Shown: positions 41,154 through 50,434, numbered from the stretch's first letter. The stretch is 64,000 bases of DNA from CAJCIS01 sp965276755 (GCA_965276755.1 OZ255625.1:620001-684000), one strand, 5' to 3'. Notes: generated from the letters alone by a model not told the origin. Numbers and translations: made by a program.

Positions 41154-44100
41154 TCACCCGGAAACAACAATCCCGCCCCAGAACCCCCCGCCCGTGCCCG
41201 TCACCGACAAATTCACCTGCACCTGAAGCTGGCTCGAACCCAGATTGCCGATCGCACCATCCGTCAGGACATCGTTCGTGAAGAAATTCGTGGCCGTCGC
41301 CAGGCTCATGTTTGAATTGTCCAGCACCACCGAGCCATCGACAAGGATTTGCAGGGACACGCCCGTGACGCCGCTGTTGCTGCTGCCGCCAAAGAAGCCG
41401 AATTCCAGATTGCTGGCCATATCCTGCGGCGTCAGGTTCACGTTGAAATAGGTCGTATCGGTCGTGGTCTGGCTGGCATTGCCGACCGCGGAATGGCCGC
41501 CGCCGAGTTCCTGCGCCGTAAAGAAAGTCGGGCTGGACGGCGTGCCCATATACATCGCGATATTGGAATTGAGCTGCTGGATCGGCTGCGTCACGCTGCT
41601 GCCCGGCAGGCCTATGGCAATGGCCACCCCGGTCTTGGTGCTGAGCGTATAGCCGTTGCCGATGCCCGCCACCGCGTAGGCCTGGGCCTTGCCGCCCACA
41701 TCCGCCGTCGTGCCCGCCGAAATATAAGTCAGCTGGCTGTTGCCCAGGCCTTGCGCAATCGCGGCTGAACTCACGGTGCCGCTGCTGCCCGTCCCTGTGA
41801 CGGTCGAGTTGGCCACGCCGCCGCCCGCCAGGCCCGAGCCAGCCGTGGCTATTCCCGAAGCATTCACGCTTTTGCCGGACACGGTCAGTCCCAGGCTGGC
41901 CGCACCGCCATAATTGCTCGTATTGCCGGTGCCTGCGGCGCCGCCGATCGCATAGGCATTGACCGTCACCCCCGCCGCACCGGTGATCGATCCGGTGAGC
42001 GCAGCCGCACCCCCCGCCCCATCCTGGCCGCCGCCAATCGCCGGTCCGCCGGCGCCCCCCTGTGCCAGCATAGTGACCGCGAGCGAGGCGGCCGCGGTCT
42101 TGCCCGTATCGTTCACGGTCAGGTTCGCGGTTGCCGCCCCGCCAGCACCGGCAGGACCGGAGTCGCTGATGCCGCCGCTGCCGGCATAGACGTATTCGTT
42201 CAGGTTGAGCGCCCCGCCCGGGTCGGTGCCGCTGAGCGCATTGGCCGCCATCGTGCTGGCCGCACCCGCGCCGGCATTGGCGCCGCCATTGCCCTGGCCG
42301 CCATTGCCGGCGGTCTGGCTGGCGGTCACATACAGCGCGCCGCCCTTGGCACTACCCATGGCCGTGGCCGAGGCCGAACCGCCAATCCCGCCCGTGTAGC
42401 CGGTCCCGGTGCCCAGCCCGCCATTGCCGCCCACCGCGGTCGCACTCGCACTCACCTGGTCGGCCGATTGCGTCAGGGTGCTTGTGGCATTGGCCGTGGC
42501 CGTGGAGGCGCCGCCATTGCCGCCGGAGGCATCGAAGGACGCGTAGCCGCCATTCTCGCCGTAAAATCCAGCCAGGGCGCTGGCGTTCGCGACCGCGGCG
42601 ACATTGCGCTGCCCCGTCACGGTGGCCGATGCGGTCGAGCTGCCCCCCACCGAACCTGCCGAACCCAGAGTGCCGTAGCCGCCCAGGCCGCCATCGGCGA
42701 CGGCGCTGCCGGTGATCGAGGTGCTGTGCGCGGACCCCTTCGTGTCATCGGCCTTGACCGTGGCGCTGGCGTTGGCACCGGCCGAGGCCGTGCCGCCGTC
42801 GCTGCCGCCGCCATTGCCGCCGACGGCAATCTCCGTCAGCACCACCGTGCCGCCGCGCGACGTGCCCGCCGCCTGGCCGGCGACCAAGGTCGATGCCGTG
42901 GCCGCGCCGCCATTGGCGCCGTTCAGCCCGGCGCCGCCCGAGCCGCCCGTCTGGGTGAGGCTCGCCGAAACGGCGCCGCCGCTGCCCGTGGCGGTGGCCT
43001 GGCTGGCGCTGACAGTTCCACCCGCACCGGCCACATTGCCCGTGCCCTCTCCATAACCGCCTGAACCCGCCATCGCGACAACGGTCGCCGTGGCCGAGAA
43101 GCCCGTGGCGGTCGCCGTCGTGGCGGTGACGTTGCCGCCCCGGCCGCCACTGCCCGCGCTTGTGTTGTTGCCGCCCGCGCCCGCGTTGGAGGTGGCACTC
43201 GCCATCGCCAAATTGCTGCCGCCCGTCGTGGTGGCCAAGGCGGCACTGCTCGAATTGCCGCCCGTTCCGGCCTGTCCCGCGCTGGCGTTGTCGCCGCCCG
43301 CGCCGCCCGTGGCCGTGTCATTGACGGTCACGCCCTGCGACGCCTTGCCAGTCACGGCGGCGTAACCCGTGCCGCCGGTGCCCGCCGCCTGGGTGCTGGA
43401 TACGCCGGTCACCGATCCGCCAGTGCCCCCGGTGGCATTGTCGTACAGGATCAGCAGCGAACTCAGGCTGCCACCCGTGCTGTTGTCCACGTTCTGGATC
43501 ACGCTGCCATTACCGGCCAGCCCAACGGCGCCCGTGTCGCTCGAGCCGCCCGCACCGCCATGCGCGCTCTGATCAAGCTCCAACACGTTGCCCAGCGTCG
43601 TGCCGGTGACGGCATTGGACAGCGAAGCATCCGCGCCGCGGCCGCCTGTCGCGCCATCCGTGCCGTTACCGCCCGCCCCGCCGGAGACTTCGGCCAAGGC
43701 GTAGGCGGAGGCGAAGTGGCCCACCGCGCTGGCGGTGGCCGTGGCGCTGCCGCCGGCGCCGGCGGTGAAGCCCACGCCGTCCCCATTGCCGCCATTGCCG
43801 CCCTCGGCATGGGCGCGCGCATTGACCCGGTTGGCCGACTGGGAATCGGCGCCAACGGCGTTAGCCACGGCACTCGCCGCCCCGCCCGCGCCGCCATTGG
43901 CGTTGGTCAGGCCGGAGCCGCCCAGGCCGAAATTGGCGTAGCCGAAGATGTCGTAGGTCGCCCGATAGACGTCGGCCTCCGCGTCGACGTTCAGCGCGCC
44001 CGTGATTGTGGCATTGGCCGTGCTCGCCCCGCCGGCCGCACCCGCGCTGCCGCTCGAGCCATTGCCGCCATTGCCCCCGCCGGCAATCACGATGCCGGCG

Positions 44101-46406
44101 ATCGTGGCGCTGCGTGTCGTGTTGCTCGTGTCGTCGAAGTTCATGAGTGAGGAGGCAGTGCCGGCGGCCCCGGCCATGCCGCCATCGCTGCTGCCGCCCG
44201 AGCCGCCGAAGGCGTTCTGGTTCAGGTCCAGCTCGCCGCCATTGGTGACACCAAAAACCGCACTCTGCCGCTCGTTTGACGTGGTGGACAGCGCTTCGGA
44301 GGCGCCGGCCCCGCCGGATGCGCCGGCAATGCCGTTGCCGCCGCTGCCGCCGATCGCGTTCACGGTGGCGCTGGCGGTCCCGCCGCCTGCATCAGCAATC
44401 GCCACGACTTGGGACACGATACCGCCGCCACCGCCGGCATAACCGCTGCCGATGCCCTGGCCGCCGATTCCCCCCAAGGCGCCTGCGTTGGCGGTGGCAT
44501 TATAGCCGGTGGCTTCGGCCAGCGCGACGGCCAGTCCGCCCGCGCCGCCGCTGTTGACACCGCCCAGCGCGCTGCCGCCCGATCCCGCCTCGCAGGTGAT
44601 CGTGCCCGAGGCGCTGTCCGCGCTGCCCGTGCTGGTGGCCAGCAGCGTCCCCTCGGCTTGGCCGCCCGCGCCCGGCGCGCCGGTGTCGTAGGAAGAGCCA
44701 CCATTGCCGCCGATGGCGATCACCGTCACCGCCACGGCGTGCGCGCCGGTGATAGTGGCGGCCGCGTCTCCCAGGCCGCCCGCGCCCGCGTTCTGGCTGC
44801 CGGACAGGATGTTGCCGCCATTGCCGCCGGTCACGCTCAAGGTGACGTACAGGCTGCTGCTTTGCGTGGCGTTCTTCGTGTCATCGAAAGTCAGGCCATC
44901 GGAGGCCGAGCCCGCAAGACCCGCCGTGCCGCCGGCGCTGTCGCCGCCATTGCCGCCGACTACCGTTTGCTGCAGCGCGATCGAATTGCCGTTGGTGCTC
45001 CCGCTGGCGGCATTTTCAGCGTTCACGGCCGCGCCATTGCCGCCATTGGCCCCGTCATAGCCAGCCCCGCCATTGCCGCCGGTCTCGCTGACCATCAGTT
45101 CGAGCCGGCCCAGGCCGGCACTGCCGCTGACCAAGGCGCTGACCGTTCCGCCATTGCCGCCGGCATCGCCCGTGCCGTCACCCGATCCGCCCGCCGACCC
45201 GTGGGCGATGGCCTGGACGTTGATGTAGTCGGACACGGTGGCGGCGGTGGACACGGCGCGCGCGCTGGCGTTCGCGCTGCCGCCGGCGCCGCCATTGGCG
45301 TTCAACACGCCTGCGCCGCCCGGCTCGCCCGGCAGATAATAGCCGCCGGCAATCGCCACCGCGGAGGCGCCGTGCGCGGCACTCAGGGTCGCACTTGCCG
45401 TCGACGAACCGGCAGCGCCCCCCGCGGAGCCGGATGTGCCGTTGCCGCCGCTGCCGCCATCGGCGTCCGCCGTGATCGAGACGTTGAGGCTGGTGGTGTC
45501 CTTTAAGGCGATGGCGGCCGAGGCGGCGCCGCCCACGCCTGCGTGCCCGCCGTCGCTGGCGCCGCCGGTGCCGCCCAACGCCTGTTCGCCCAAATAGAGC
45601 GTGTAGCCGTGCGTGCTGCCGGAGACCGCCGCGGTGCCGATCGTGCTCGCCGCACCCGCCCCGCCATCGGCGCCGGCCACACCGGCGCCGCCATTACCGC
45701 CCGTTTGGTTGACTTCGGCCTGGGCGTTGCCGTTCGCACCCGAAATGGCCACGGCGGTGCCGCCGCTGACCGCACCGCCATCCCCGCCCTTGGCGCCGGC
45801 GCCATAGCCCTGCCCGCCTGTGCCGCCGGAGAGGTTGGTAATGGCGGTGGCACCTCCCTGGCTGTTCTTGTCGCTGGCCGATCCCTTGGCGCTGCCGCCC
45901 ATGCCGCCGCTGGCGCCCGCACCGCCGGTTCCGGGCGTGCCCGCCGCCCCGCCGGCGCCCCCAAAGGAGGTGGCATAGGCGTAGGTGCCGGCCGCATCGG
46001 CGGTGGTGGTCGTTGCAATGGCGCTGGCGGCACCGCCCGCTCCACCTGCGCCCGCCGCTCCGCCTGGTGCGCCATTGCCGCCATTGCCGCCGGTGCCGCC
46101 ATAAGCGGTTGCCTGGGGATCTTCCTCGGTGGTGTCTCGGGCGTTGGCGGCGCCCCCCGCCGTGCCCGCGTAGCCCGCCGGGTGCTTCTTGGTGCCGTTC
46201 GCGCCGGTATTGCCGTTGGTGCCGTAGACAATGCTGGCGAGTCCGCGGCCAAAGCTTTCGGCTCGAAGGTCGGCCTGGGCGCGGCCGTCAGCACCGGAAA
46301 TGGCCATGGCCCCGGTGCCGCCATAGGCGGTCGCCACGGGATCGGCGGTGACCTTAGCGCCGGTCGCGCCGTGAGTGCCAATTTTGCCGGTCCTGATAAT
46401 AGCCAT
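41154..46406 (-). CDS. Giant Gly/Ala/Asn-rich repeat protein
   Basis: 1750 residues, mostly GGxGG, NGGxG and AxASA runs similar in texture to PE_PGRS or filamentous surface proteins. A higher-order unit of roughly 205-250 residues recurs six times: each has a non-glycine strand such as YTLYLGEQALGG, IALQQTVVGG, LDLNQNAFGG, LELDQSAHGG, VVLTEIAVGG or LNLNEYVYAG. A SDGG/SAGG turn and then a D(D)T motif 20-25 residues later (KDTTSLN, DDTKNAT, DDTSNTT, DNSTGGS, DDTKGSA, NDTGKTA) follow. The last 180 residues (from about 1570) are non-repetitive and beta-rich. No Sec signal is seen at MAIIRTGKIGTHGATG, so secretion (if any) may depend on the C-terminus. AGGA lies nine to ten bases before the ATG. 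The function is unknown; a surface or matrix protein is inferred. Confidence 0.85.
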   Translation of the reverse strand: MAIIRTGKIGTHGATGAKVTADPVATAYGGTGAMAISGADGRAQADLRAESFGRGLASIVYGTNGNTGANGTKKHPAGYAGTAGGAANARDTTEEDPQATAYGGTGGNGGNGAPGGAAGAGGAGGAASAIATTTTADAAGTYAYATSFGGAGGAAGTPGTGGAGASGGMGGSAKGSASDKNSQGGATAITNLSGGTGGQGYGAGAKGGDGGAVSGGTAVAISGANGNAQAEVNQTGGNGGAGVAGADGGAGAASTIGTAAVSGSTHGYTLYLGEQALGGTGGASDGGHAGVGGAASAAIALKDTTSLNVSITADADGGSGGNGTSGSAGGAAGSSTASATLSAAHGASAVAIAGGYYLPGEPGGAGVLNANGGAGGSANASARAVSTAATVSDYINVQAIAHGSAGGSGDGTGDAGGNGGTVSALVSGSAGLGRLELMVSETGGNGGAGYDGANGGNGAAVNAENAASGSTNGNSIALQQTVVGGNGGDSAGGTAGLAGSASDGLTFDDTKNATQSSSLYVTLSVTGGNGGNILSGSQNAGAGGLGDAAATITGAHAVAVTVIAIGGNGGSSYDTGAPGAGGQAEGTLLATSTGSADSASGTITCEAGSGGSALGGVNSGGAGGLAVALAEATGYNATANAGALGGIGGQGIGSGYAGGGGGIVSQVVAIADAGGGTASATVNAIGGSGGNGIAGASGGAGASEALSTTSNERQSAVFGVTNGGELDLNQNAFGGSGGSSDGGMAGAAGTASSLMNFDDTSNTTRSATIAGIVIAGGGNGGNGSSGSAGAAGGASTANATITGALNVDAEADVYRATYDIFGYANFGLGGSGLTNANGGAGGAASAVANAVGADSQSANRVNARAHAEGGNGGNGDGVGFTAGAGGSATATASAVGHFASAYALAEVSGGAGGNGTDGATGGRGADASLSNAVTGTTLGNVLELDQSAHGGAGGSSDTGAVGLAGNGSVIQNVDNSTGGSLSSLLILYDNATGGTGGSVTGVSSTQAAGTGGTGYAAVTGKASQGVTVNDTATGGAGGDNASAGQAGTGGNSSSAALATTTGGSNLAMASATSNAGAGGNNTSAGSGGRGGNVTATTATATGFSATATVVAMAGSGGYGEGTGNVAGAGGTVSASQATATGSGGAVSASLTQTGGSGGAGLNGANGGAATASTLVAGQAAGTSRGGTVVLTEIAVGGNGGGSDGGTASAGANASATVKADDTKGSAHSTSITGSAVADGGLGGYGTLGSAGSVGGSSTASATVTGQRNVAAVANASALAGFYGENGGYASFDASGGNGGASTATANATSTLTQSADQVSASATAVGGNGGLGTGTGYTGGIGGSASATAMGSAKGGALYVTASQTAGNGGQGNGGANAGAGAASTMAANALSGTDPGGALNLNEYVYAGSGGISDSGPAGAGGAATANLTVNDTGKTAAASLAVTMLAQGGAGGPAIGGGQDGAGGAAALTGSITGAAGVTVNAYAIGGAAGTGNTSNYGGAASLGLTVSGKSVNASGIATAGSGLAGGGVANSTVTGTGSSGTVSSAAIAQGLGNSQLTYISAGTTADVGGKAQAYAVAGIGNGYTLSTKTGVAIAIGLPGSSVTQPIQQLNSNIAMYMGTPSSPTFFTAQELGGGHSAVGNASQTTTDTTYFNVNLTPQDMASNLEFGFFGGSSNSGVTGVSLQILVDGSVVLDNSNMSLATATNFFTNDVLTDGAIGNLGSSQLQVQVNLSVTGTGGGFWGGIVVSG

Positions 46407-46559
46407 GGGTGTTTTTCCTGAACCGGTTTCGGTGGTTGGGAGCGCGGGCGGTGACGTTGTCCACAGAGGATTTCACCACGCCGCTTAAACGCTTTCGTGT
46501 GCATGCTGGAATTGCCTAAAGAGGCATGCGCCCAAGGCGTGGGCCGGAGCAGGAGCATC

Positions 46560-47162
46560 ATGGCGCCCACTGCGCTTCTGATCGTCGATGACCATCCGCT
46601 GTTCACCGGCGGCTTCGTCCACATGGCGCGCGCCCTGCGCCCGGACTGGGCGCTGCGCTGCGCCGCGACCGCCGCCGAGGCGCTGGAGGTCCTGCGCGCG
46701 GCCGTGCCGGACGCCGCCATCGTCGATATCGGCTTGCCGGGCGAAGACGGGTTCGCGCTGACCCGAACGATCCGCACCGGATGGCCCGAATTGCCGGTGC
46801 TGCTGATGTCCGGCCGCGAGGATGAAGCCGTGCGCGTGCGCGCCCGCGCCGCGGGCGCCGCGGGCTTCATCGCCAAGACGACCTTGCCTGAGACGATTAT
46901 CGGCATGGTCGAGACGGTGCTGCAGGGGGGGCTCGCCTTCGGCGGATGCGCGCGGGGCGGGGCGATCCCGGTCATCACGCCGCGCCAGGCCGAGGTGCTG
47001 GCGCTGCTCGCCGAGGGACACGCCAACAAGGAGATCCGCCACCGGCTTGGCATCGCCGAACGGACGGTGCGCGCGCATTTGACCGAGCTGTTTCACCTGC
47101 TCGGCGCGAACAGCCGCATGCAGGCGGTGATACGCGGGCGCGAGCTTGGGCTGATCGAGTGA
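46560..47162 (+). CDS. NarL/FixJ-family response regulator
   Basis: 200-residue response regulator. The receiver domain (1-120) has the acidic pair in LLIVDDHPLF, the phospho-acceptor Asp56 in AAIVDIGLPGEDGF and Lys in FIAKTTLPETI. The LuxR-type DNA-binding domain (about 138-198) reads ITPRQAEVLALLAEGHANKE followed by GIAERTVRAHLTELF. AGGAG lies just before the ATG at 46560. It is divergent from the giant repeat protein gene across 153 bp and 580 bp before a hybrid histidine kinase gene on the same strand, so that kinase is a likely partner and the repeat protein a possible target. Confidence 0.92.
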   Translation: MAPTALLIVDDHPLFTGGFVHMARALRPDWALRCAATAAEALEVLRAAVPDAAIVDIGLPGEDGFALTRTIRTGWPELPVLLMSGREDEAVRVRARAAGAAGFIAKTTLPETIIGMVETVLQGGLAFGGCARGGAIPVITPRQAEVLALLAEGHANKEIRHRLGIAERTVRAHLTELFHLLGANSRMQAVIRGRELGLIE

Positions 47163-47176
47163 CGCGTTCGGTAACA

Positions 47177-47222
47177 GAGTTGGGGGGACCGAGCCGGTTC
47201 CCCCAAACCCCCCGTCTTCATT
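47177..47222. repeat. Family A left arm, partner 480 bp away
   Basis: Left-type arm in the variant form GGGGGGACCGAGCCGGTTCC followed by CCCCAAACCCCCCGTC. Its inverse, with the same variant core, is at 47662-47710. The sequence between them (about 440 bp, AT-richer) holds a small open frame. This could be one element whose loop was expanded by an insertion. Confidence 0.8.
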
Positions 47223-47247
47223 TATGCCAGGCCCCTACAACAGCGTC

Positions 47248-47427
47248 ATGAGGATTTTCGGCCGACGGTTTGGGACAATGGAACATCCAACCAAACATTC
47301 CTTCGCGCTCGAAGGAAGCGAAGTTAGAGAGGAAGACGCGTGGGGAATAATCTTCGCCGATGCAATTCGCCACGTCGCCTCTGCGCTTAATAAGTGTTAT
47401 GATAGATCACGAAGTCTCTCTTGGTAA
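47248..47427 (+). CDS. Small protein, possibly DUF5076-like
   Basis: 59-residue frame (from ATG 47248; another ATG at 47278 gives 49 residues) lying between two inverted repeat arms. The segment EEDAWGIIFADAIRHVASAL resembles the DUF5076 pattern (WG.llAD..rHia.a), a family of short proteins of unknown role. Composition is less G/C-rich than the neighbours. No good Shine-Dalgarno is seen for either start. Homologues are usually about 90-100 residues, so this may be a fragment. Confidence 0.4.
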   Translation: MRIFGRRFGTMEHPTKHSFALEGSEVREEDAWGIIFADAIRHVASALNKCYDRSRSLSW

Positions 47428-47661
47428 AACGAGAGCTGCACTTATCAACGAACTCGAGAGGCCTACGTCTCGGGTAACGGGAGAGTTCGTAAGCCGTAAT
47501 CAGTAGCAAGGTGTGTGGCGGTGCATATGTATAACGGCCAGAGCCCGACGCCGGCTGCCCTGTTAGCCCGCCAGCACGATGGCCGGCGCTATCACAATTC
47601 CTTCGTGCCGAGCGGCGGGCGGGCGAAATACAAGGCCGTCAAAACAGCCTCGTCCCAAACA
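47428..47661. other. Non-coding stretch between small protein and repeat arm
   Basis: AT-richer at first, G/C-rich later, with no frame of convincing codon use. One frame is open from 47515 into the kinase gene, but it runs through a repeat arm and has poor coding character, so I do not treat it as coding. A promoter for the kinase gene may lie here, but no clear -35/-10 pair stands out. Confidence 0.4.
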
Positions 47662-47710
47662 GATGACGGAAGGTTTGGGGGGAACGGCTCGTCCCCCCCA
47701 AATCTTGCCT
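47662..47710. repeat. Family A right arm, partner 480 bp upstream
   Basis: Right-type arm GATGACGGAAGGTTTGGGGG followed by GAACGGCTCGTCCCCCCC. It is inverted relative to 47177-47222 and shares the unusual GAACGGCTC/GAGCCGGTTC core with it. It ends 35 bp before the kinase start. Confidence 0.8.
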
Positions 47711-47745
47711 TCACCTTGAACGGTCAATCTCTCAGGACCGCTGCC

Positions 47746-49488
47746 ATGACACCAATCCGCGCGGAAGCCATCCGCACGCTCTATTTGCAGATGCGCAACT
47801 CCGCTTGGTCCGCGGTGGTCGTTTCGATTTACATGACCGGAACGGCCGCGCCTTACACGCGGTGGCCCGTGATAACCGCGTGGGCACTGGTCATGGCGGC
47901 GACGCAGGCAGGGCGCGAGGCGCTGATCCGTACCTGGCGCCGCCGCGACCGCGACGCGGCAGAGCTGGAACGCTGGGCCCGCATCTACACGCTGTACATG
48001 GTCGTCACCGGCGCGCTGTGGGGGTCGACGATCTACCTGTTTGCCCATCCGGACCAGCCTATCACGGTGGCGCTGACGATGTGCTGCCTCTACGCGGTTG
48101 CCGCCGGCAGCACGCCGGCCAACGCCTATAATCCGCCGGGCCTTTTCGCGCTGGTGGGCTTCATGTTCGTGCCCATCGTTGTCCGGCTGCTGTCGACCGG
48201 AAAACTGGAATATATCCTGCTGGGCATTGCCTCCGGCCTTTATGCCGTGGCGATGTCGGCAATGTGCCGCGTGCAGGCGCGCACGATCGACGAGGGTTTG
48301 CGCATCCGCTTTGAGAACACGGCGCTGCTTGCGGCGCTGCGGGTGCAAACGGCGGCGGCCGAGGCGGCGCGTCTGAAAGCTGAGAGCGCCAGCCTGGCGA
48401 AATCGCAATTCCTGGCCGCCGCCAGCCACGATTTGCGCCAGCCGCTTTACGCGCTCAGCCTGTTCTCCGCCTCGCTCGGCGAATTGAAGCTCGGCGCGGA
48501 CGGGCGCGCGGTCGTCGGCAACATTCAGGACAGCATCGATGCGATGGAGCAGCTGTTCGAAGGTCTGCTCGATCTGTCGCGCCTGGATGCGGGTGCCGTG
48601 CAGCCCCGGCCGGAAGCCGTTTCCATCGACGCGCTGTTCGACCGCCTCTGCCAGTATTTCCACCCGATCGCGCTCGACCGCGGACTTGATCTGCGCTTTC
48701 GCAGCGATGGTGAATGGGTGGTCAGCGACGCCGCCCTGCTGGAGCAGGTGCTCGGCAATCTTCTCGCCAACGCGCTGCGCTACACGGTAGGCGGCGGCGT
48801 GCTGGTCTCCGCTCGGCGCCGAGGCGGCGCCATCCGCCTGGATGTCTGGGACACCGGAGCCGGCATCGCCGAGGACGATTTTGCGCGCATTTTCGAGGAA
48901 TTCGTGCAGGTCGGCAATGCGGAGCGGGACCGCCGCAAGGGGCTGGGCCTGGGGCTGAGCATTGCCCAGCGTTCCGGCGCGCTGATCGGCGCCACCATCG
49001 ATGTGACCTCCCGCCAAGGACGCGGGTCGCGCTTCGGCTTCAGCCAGCCCCCGGCGGCTGGGGAGGCGGCGCGTTCCACGGCGGGCCATGCGGCGGGCGA
49101 AGCGGCGCTGCACTGGACGAGGGACCTGCCGCTTCTGGTCGTCGAGGACGATCCCGGCGTGCGGCTGGGACTGGCCGACCTGCTTGGCCGCTGGCAGCTC
49201 CGCTTCGACGCGGCCGCGGATGGCGAGGCGGCGCTGGCGCTGGTGCGCGGCGGGGCACGTTACGGCCTCGTGTTGTCGGATTACCGGTTACCGGGCGGCA
49301 TGAACGGGCTGGCGCTGATTGCGGAAATTGCCAGGCTGCACGGCGATGCCGCCCCGGCGTGCGCGCTGATCACGGCCGATCTCGATCCGGCGCTGATCGA
49401 AACGGCGCGCGCGATGGGCGTGCGTGTCGTGACCAAGCCGATTCGCCCGGCGCAGTTCCGCGCCCTGCTTGGCATAGGCGCTCATTAG
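47746..49488 (+). CDS. Membrane hybrid histidine kinase
   Basis: 580-residue sensor kinase. An N-terminal membrane domain (about residues 15-180) has about six helices and no obvious periplasmic sensor. A coiled linker is followed by HisKA with FLAAASHDLRQPLYALSLFS (phospho-acceptor His228), HATPase (about 330-440, NLLANALRYTV and GLGLGLSIAQRSG) and a C-terminal receiver with Asp512 in YGLVLSDYRLPGGMNG. The SHDLRQPL form of the H-box is typical of hybrid kinases with this membrane layout. ATG at 47746 has AGGA nine bases upstream. Likely partner: the NarL-type regulator at 46560. Confidence 0.92.
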   Translation: MTPIRAEAIRTLYLQMRNSAWSAVVVSIYMTGTAAPYTRWPVITAWALVMAATQAGREALIRTWRRRDRDAAELERWARIYTLYMVVTGALWGSTIYLFAHPDQPITVALTMCCLYAVAAGSTPANAYNPPGLFALVGFMFVPIVVRLLSTGKLEYILLGIASGLYAVAMSAMCRVQARTIDEGLRIRFENTALLAALRVQTAAAEAARLKAESASLAKSQFLAAASHDLRQPLYALSLFSASLGELKLGADGRAVVGNIQDSIDAMEQLFEGLLDLSRLDAGAVQPRPEAVSIDALFDRLCQYFHPIALDRGLDLRFRSDGEWVVSDAALLEQVLGNLLANALRYTVGGGVLVSARRRGGAIRLDVWDTGAGIAEDDFARIFEEFVQVGNAERDRRKGLGLGLSIAQRSGALIGATIDVTSRQGRGSRFGFSQPPAAGEAARSTAGHAAGEAALHWTRDLPLLVVEDDPGVRLGLADLLGRWQLRFDAAADGEAALALVRGGARYGLVLSDYRLPGGMNGLALIAEIARLHGDAAPACALITADLDPALIETARAMGVRVVTKPIRPAQFRALLGIGAH

Positions 49489-49491
49489 GAA

Positions 49492-49553
49492 GGTGAGGTC
49501 CAAAAATCGACGGGGGGTCTGGGGGGGATGGCACATCTCCCCCAGGTCGTTTT
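49492..49553. repeat. Family A single right arm
   Basis: Loop remnant (GGTGAGGTCCAAAAATC) plus a complete right arm (GACGGGGGGTCTGGGGGGGA then TGGCACATCTCCCCCAGG). No left arm: the kinase gene stops at 49488. It lies between the convergent kinase and J-domain genes. Confidence 0.88.
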
Positions 49554-50434
49554 TACGGCTCCGTCCGCGCATTGCCGCTCTTGCGCCTGAGCAGGTCACG
49601 CAGCCCATTGACCCACTTGGCCGCCTCGGTCGCCGCCTCGCTGTTGCCGTGCTTGTCGGGGTGCAGCAGAAGCAGCATGGCGCGCAGGCGGGCATCGGTC
49701 AGGCCCAGGGTTTCCATCGCACCTTCCACGGAATGCAGGCGCTCCAGCTCGCAGACTTTCGCCCTCAGTCCATCCAGCTCGGCCAGGATCCTTTCGCGCT
49801 CGCCATTGTCCCGCTGCTTGTGGCCAGACGCCGGTGCGGGCGCTCTGCCGAGGCCGCCGCGCCTTGCAGGTTCGGCCGATCGGCGTTCGTCCTCGGCCCG
49901 GTCGAACTGCGGGTGCAGGGCGTAAGGCGGCCTGGCCGCGCGCACGAAGGCGGTCACCTCGGCCTCGTTGCTGGGCCAGAACATGGCCGTGACCAGGTCG
50001 GCCTGGTGGGACAGGACGCAGCCGCGATAGGCATTGGCGATCAGGTTGCGGCGCAGCGCATCCGCCGCGCGGGCCTTGAGTTTGGCCGCGGGTATGACCG
50101 CGAAGAACAGGCTGGGCGCGGCGCCGAAGAAGAAGCGTGGCCGGCGAAAGGACGCGGCCTGGATGCTGCCCGCATCGTCCAGGATCTGGCCGATACCGGA
50201 GGGCAGGCGCGCAGGTGCAGCCTTTTTTGCGATGCGTTTTTTGACCTGCACCGCCGTTGTTGAGCGCTCGTCCAGCTCGAAGTTCTGCTTGCGGCTGCCG
50301 GGGACGGGCGGGAGGCTGATGCCGATGACCTCGCTTTCGGACATGACCGACGGATCGAACCAGTCGGCATCCGGCCAGCCGCCGAGAGCGCGAAGCGGCG
50401 GCGGTATGGATGTGTCGGCGGGTTTGCGGGCCAC
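49553..50434 (-). CDS. Protein with C-terminal J-domain-like HPD motif
   Basis: 293-residue protein, start uncertain (GTG at 50434 used; the frame stays open to 50620). The C-terminal 60 residues form a J-domain-like helix pair with ARLRAMLLLLHPDKHGNSEA, in which HPDK is the Hsp70-stimulating loop. EAAKWVNGLRDLLRRK follows. Most of the rest is basic and unrecognised (RRPRFFFGAAPSLFFAVIPA near 115-135). A coiled helix (about 220-255) precedes the J part. Proteins of this type occur in Acetobacteraceae-like genomes as hypothetical proteins. It may recruit DnaK to an unknown client. Confidence 0.65.
   Translation of the reverse strand: MARKPADTSIPPPLRALGGWPDADWFDPSVMSESEVIGISLPPVPGSRKQNFELDERSTTAVQVKKRIAKKAAPARLPSGIGQILDDAGSIQAASFRRPRFFFGAAPSLFFAVIPAAKLKARAADALRRNLIANAYRGCVLSHQADLVTAMFWPSNEAEVTAFVRAARPPYALHPQFDRAEDERRSAEPARRGGLGRAPAPASGHKQRDNGERERILAELDGLRAKVCELERLHSVEGAMETLGLTDARLRAMLLLLHPDKHGNSEAATEAAKWVNGLRDLLRRKSGNARTEP

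Noticed and set aside
45503..47053. - strand frame (516 residues) spanning the repeat-protein start and the response regulator
   Set aside because: Pro/Arg/Ala-rich shadow that crosses two real genes and the promoter region between them.
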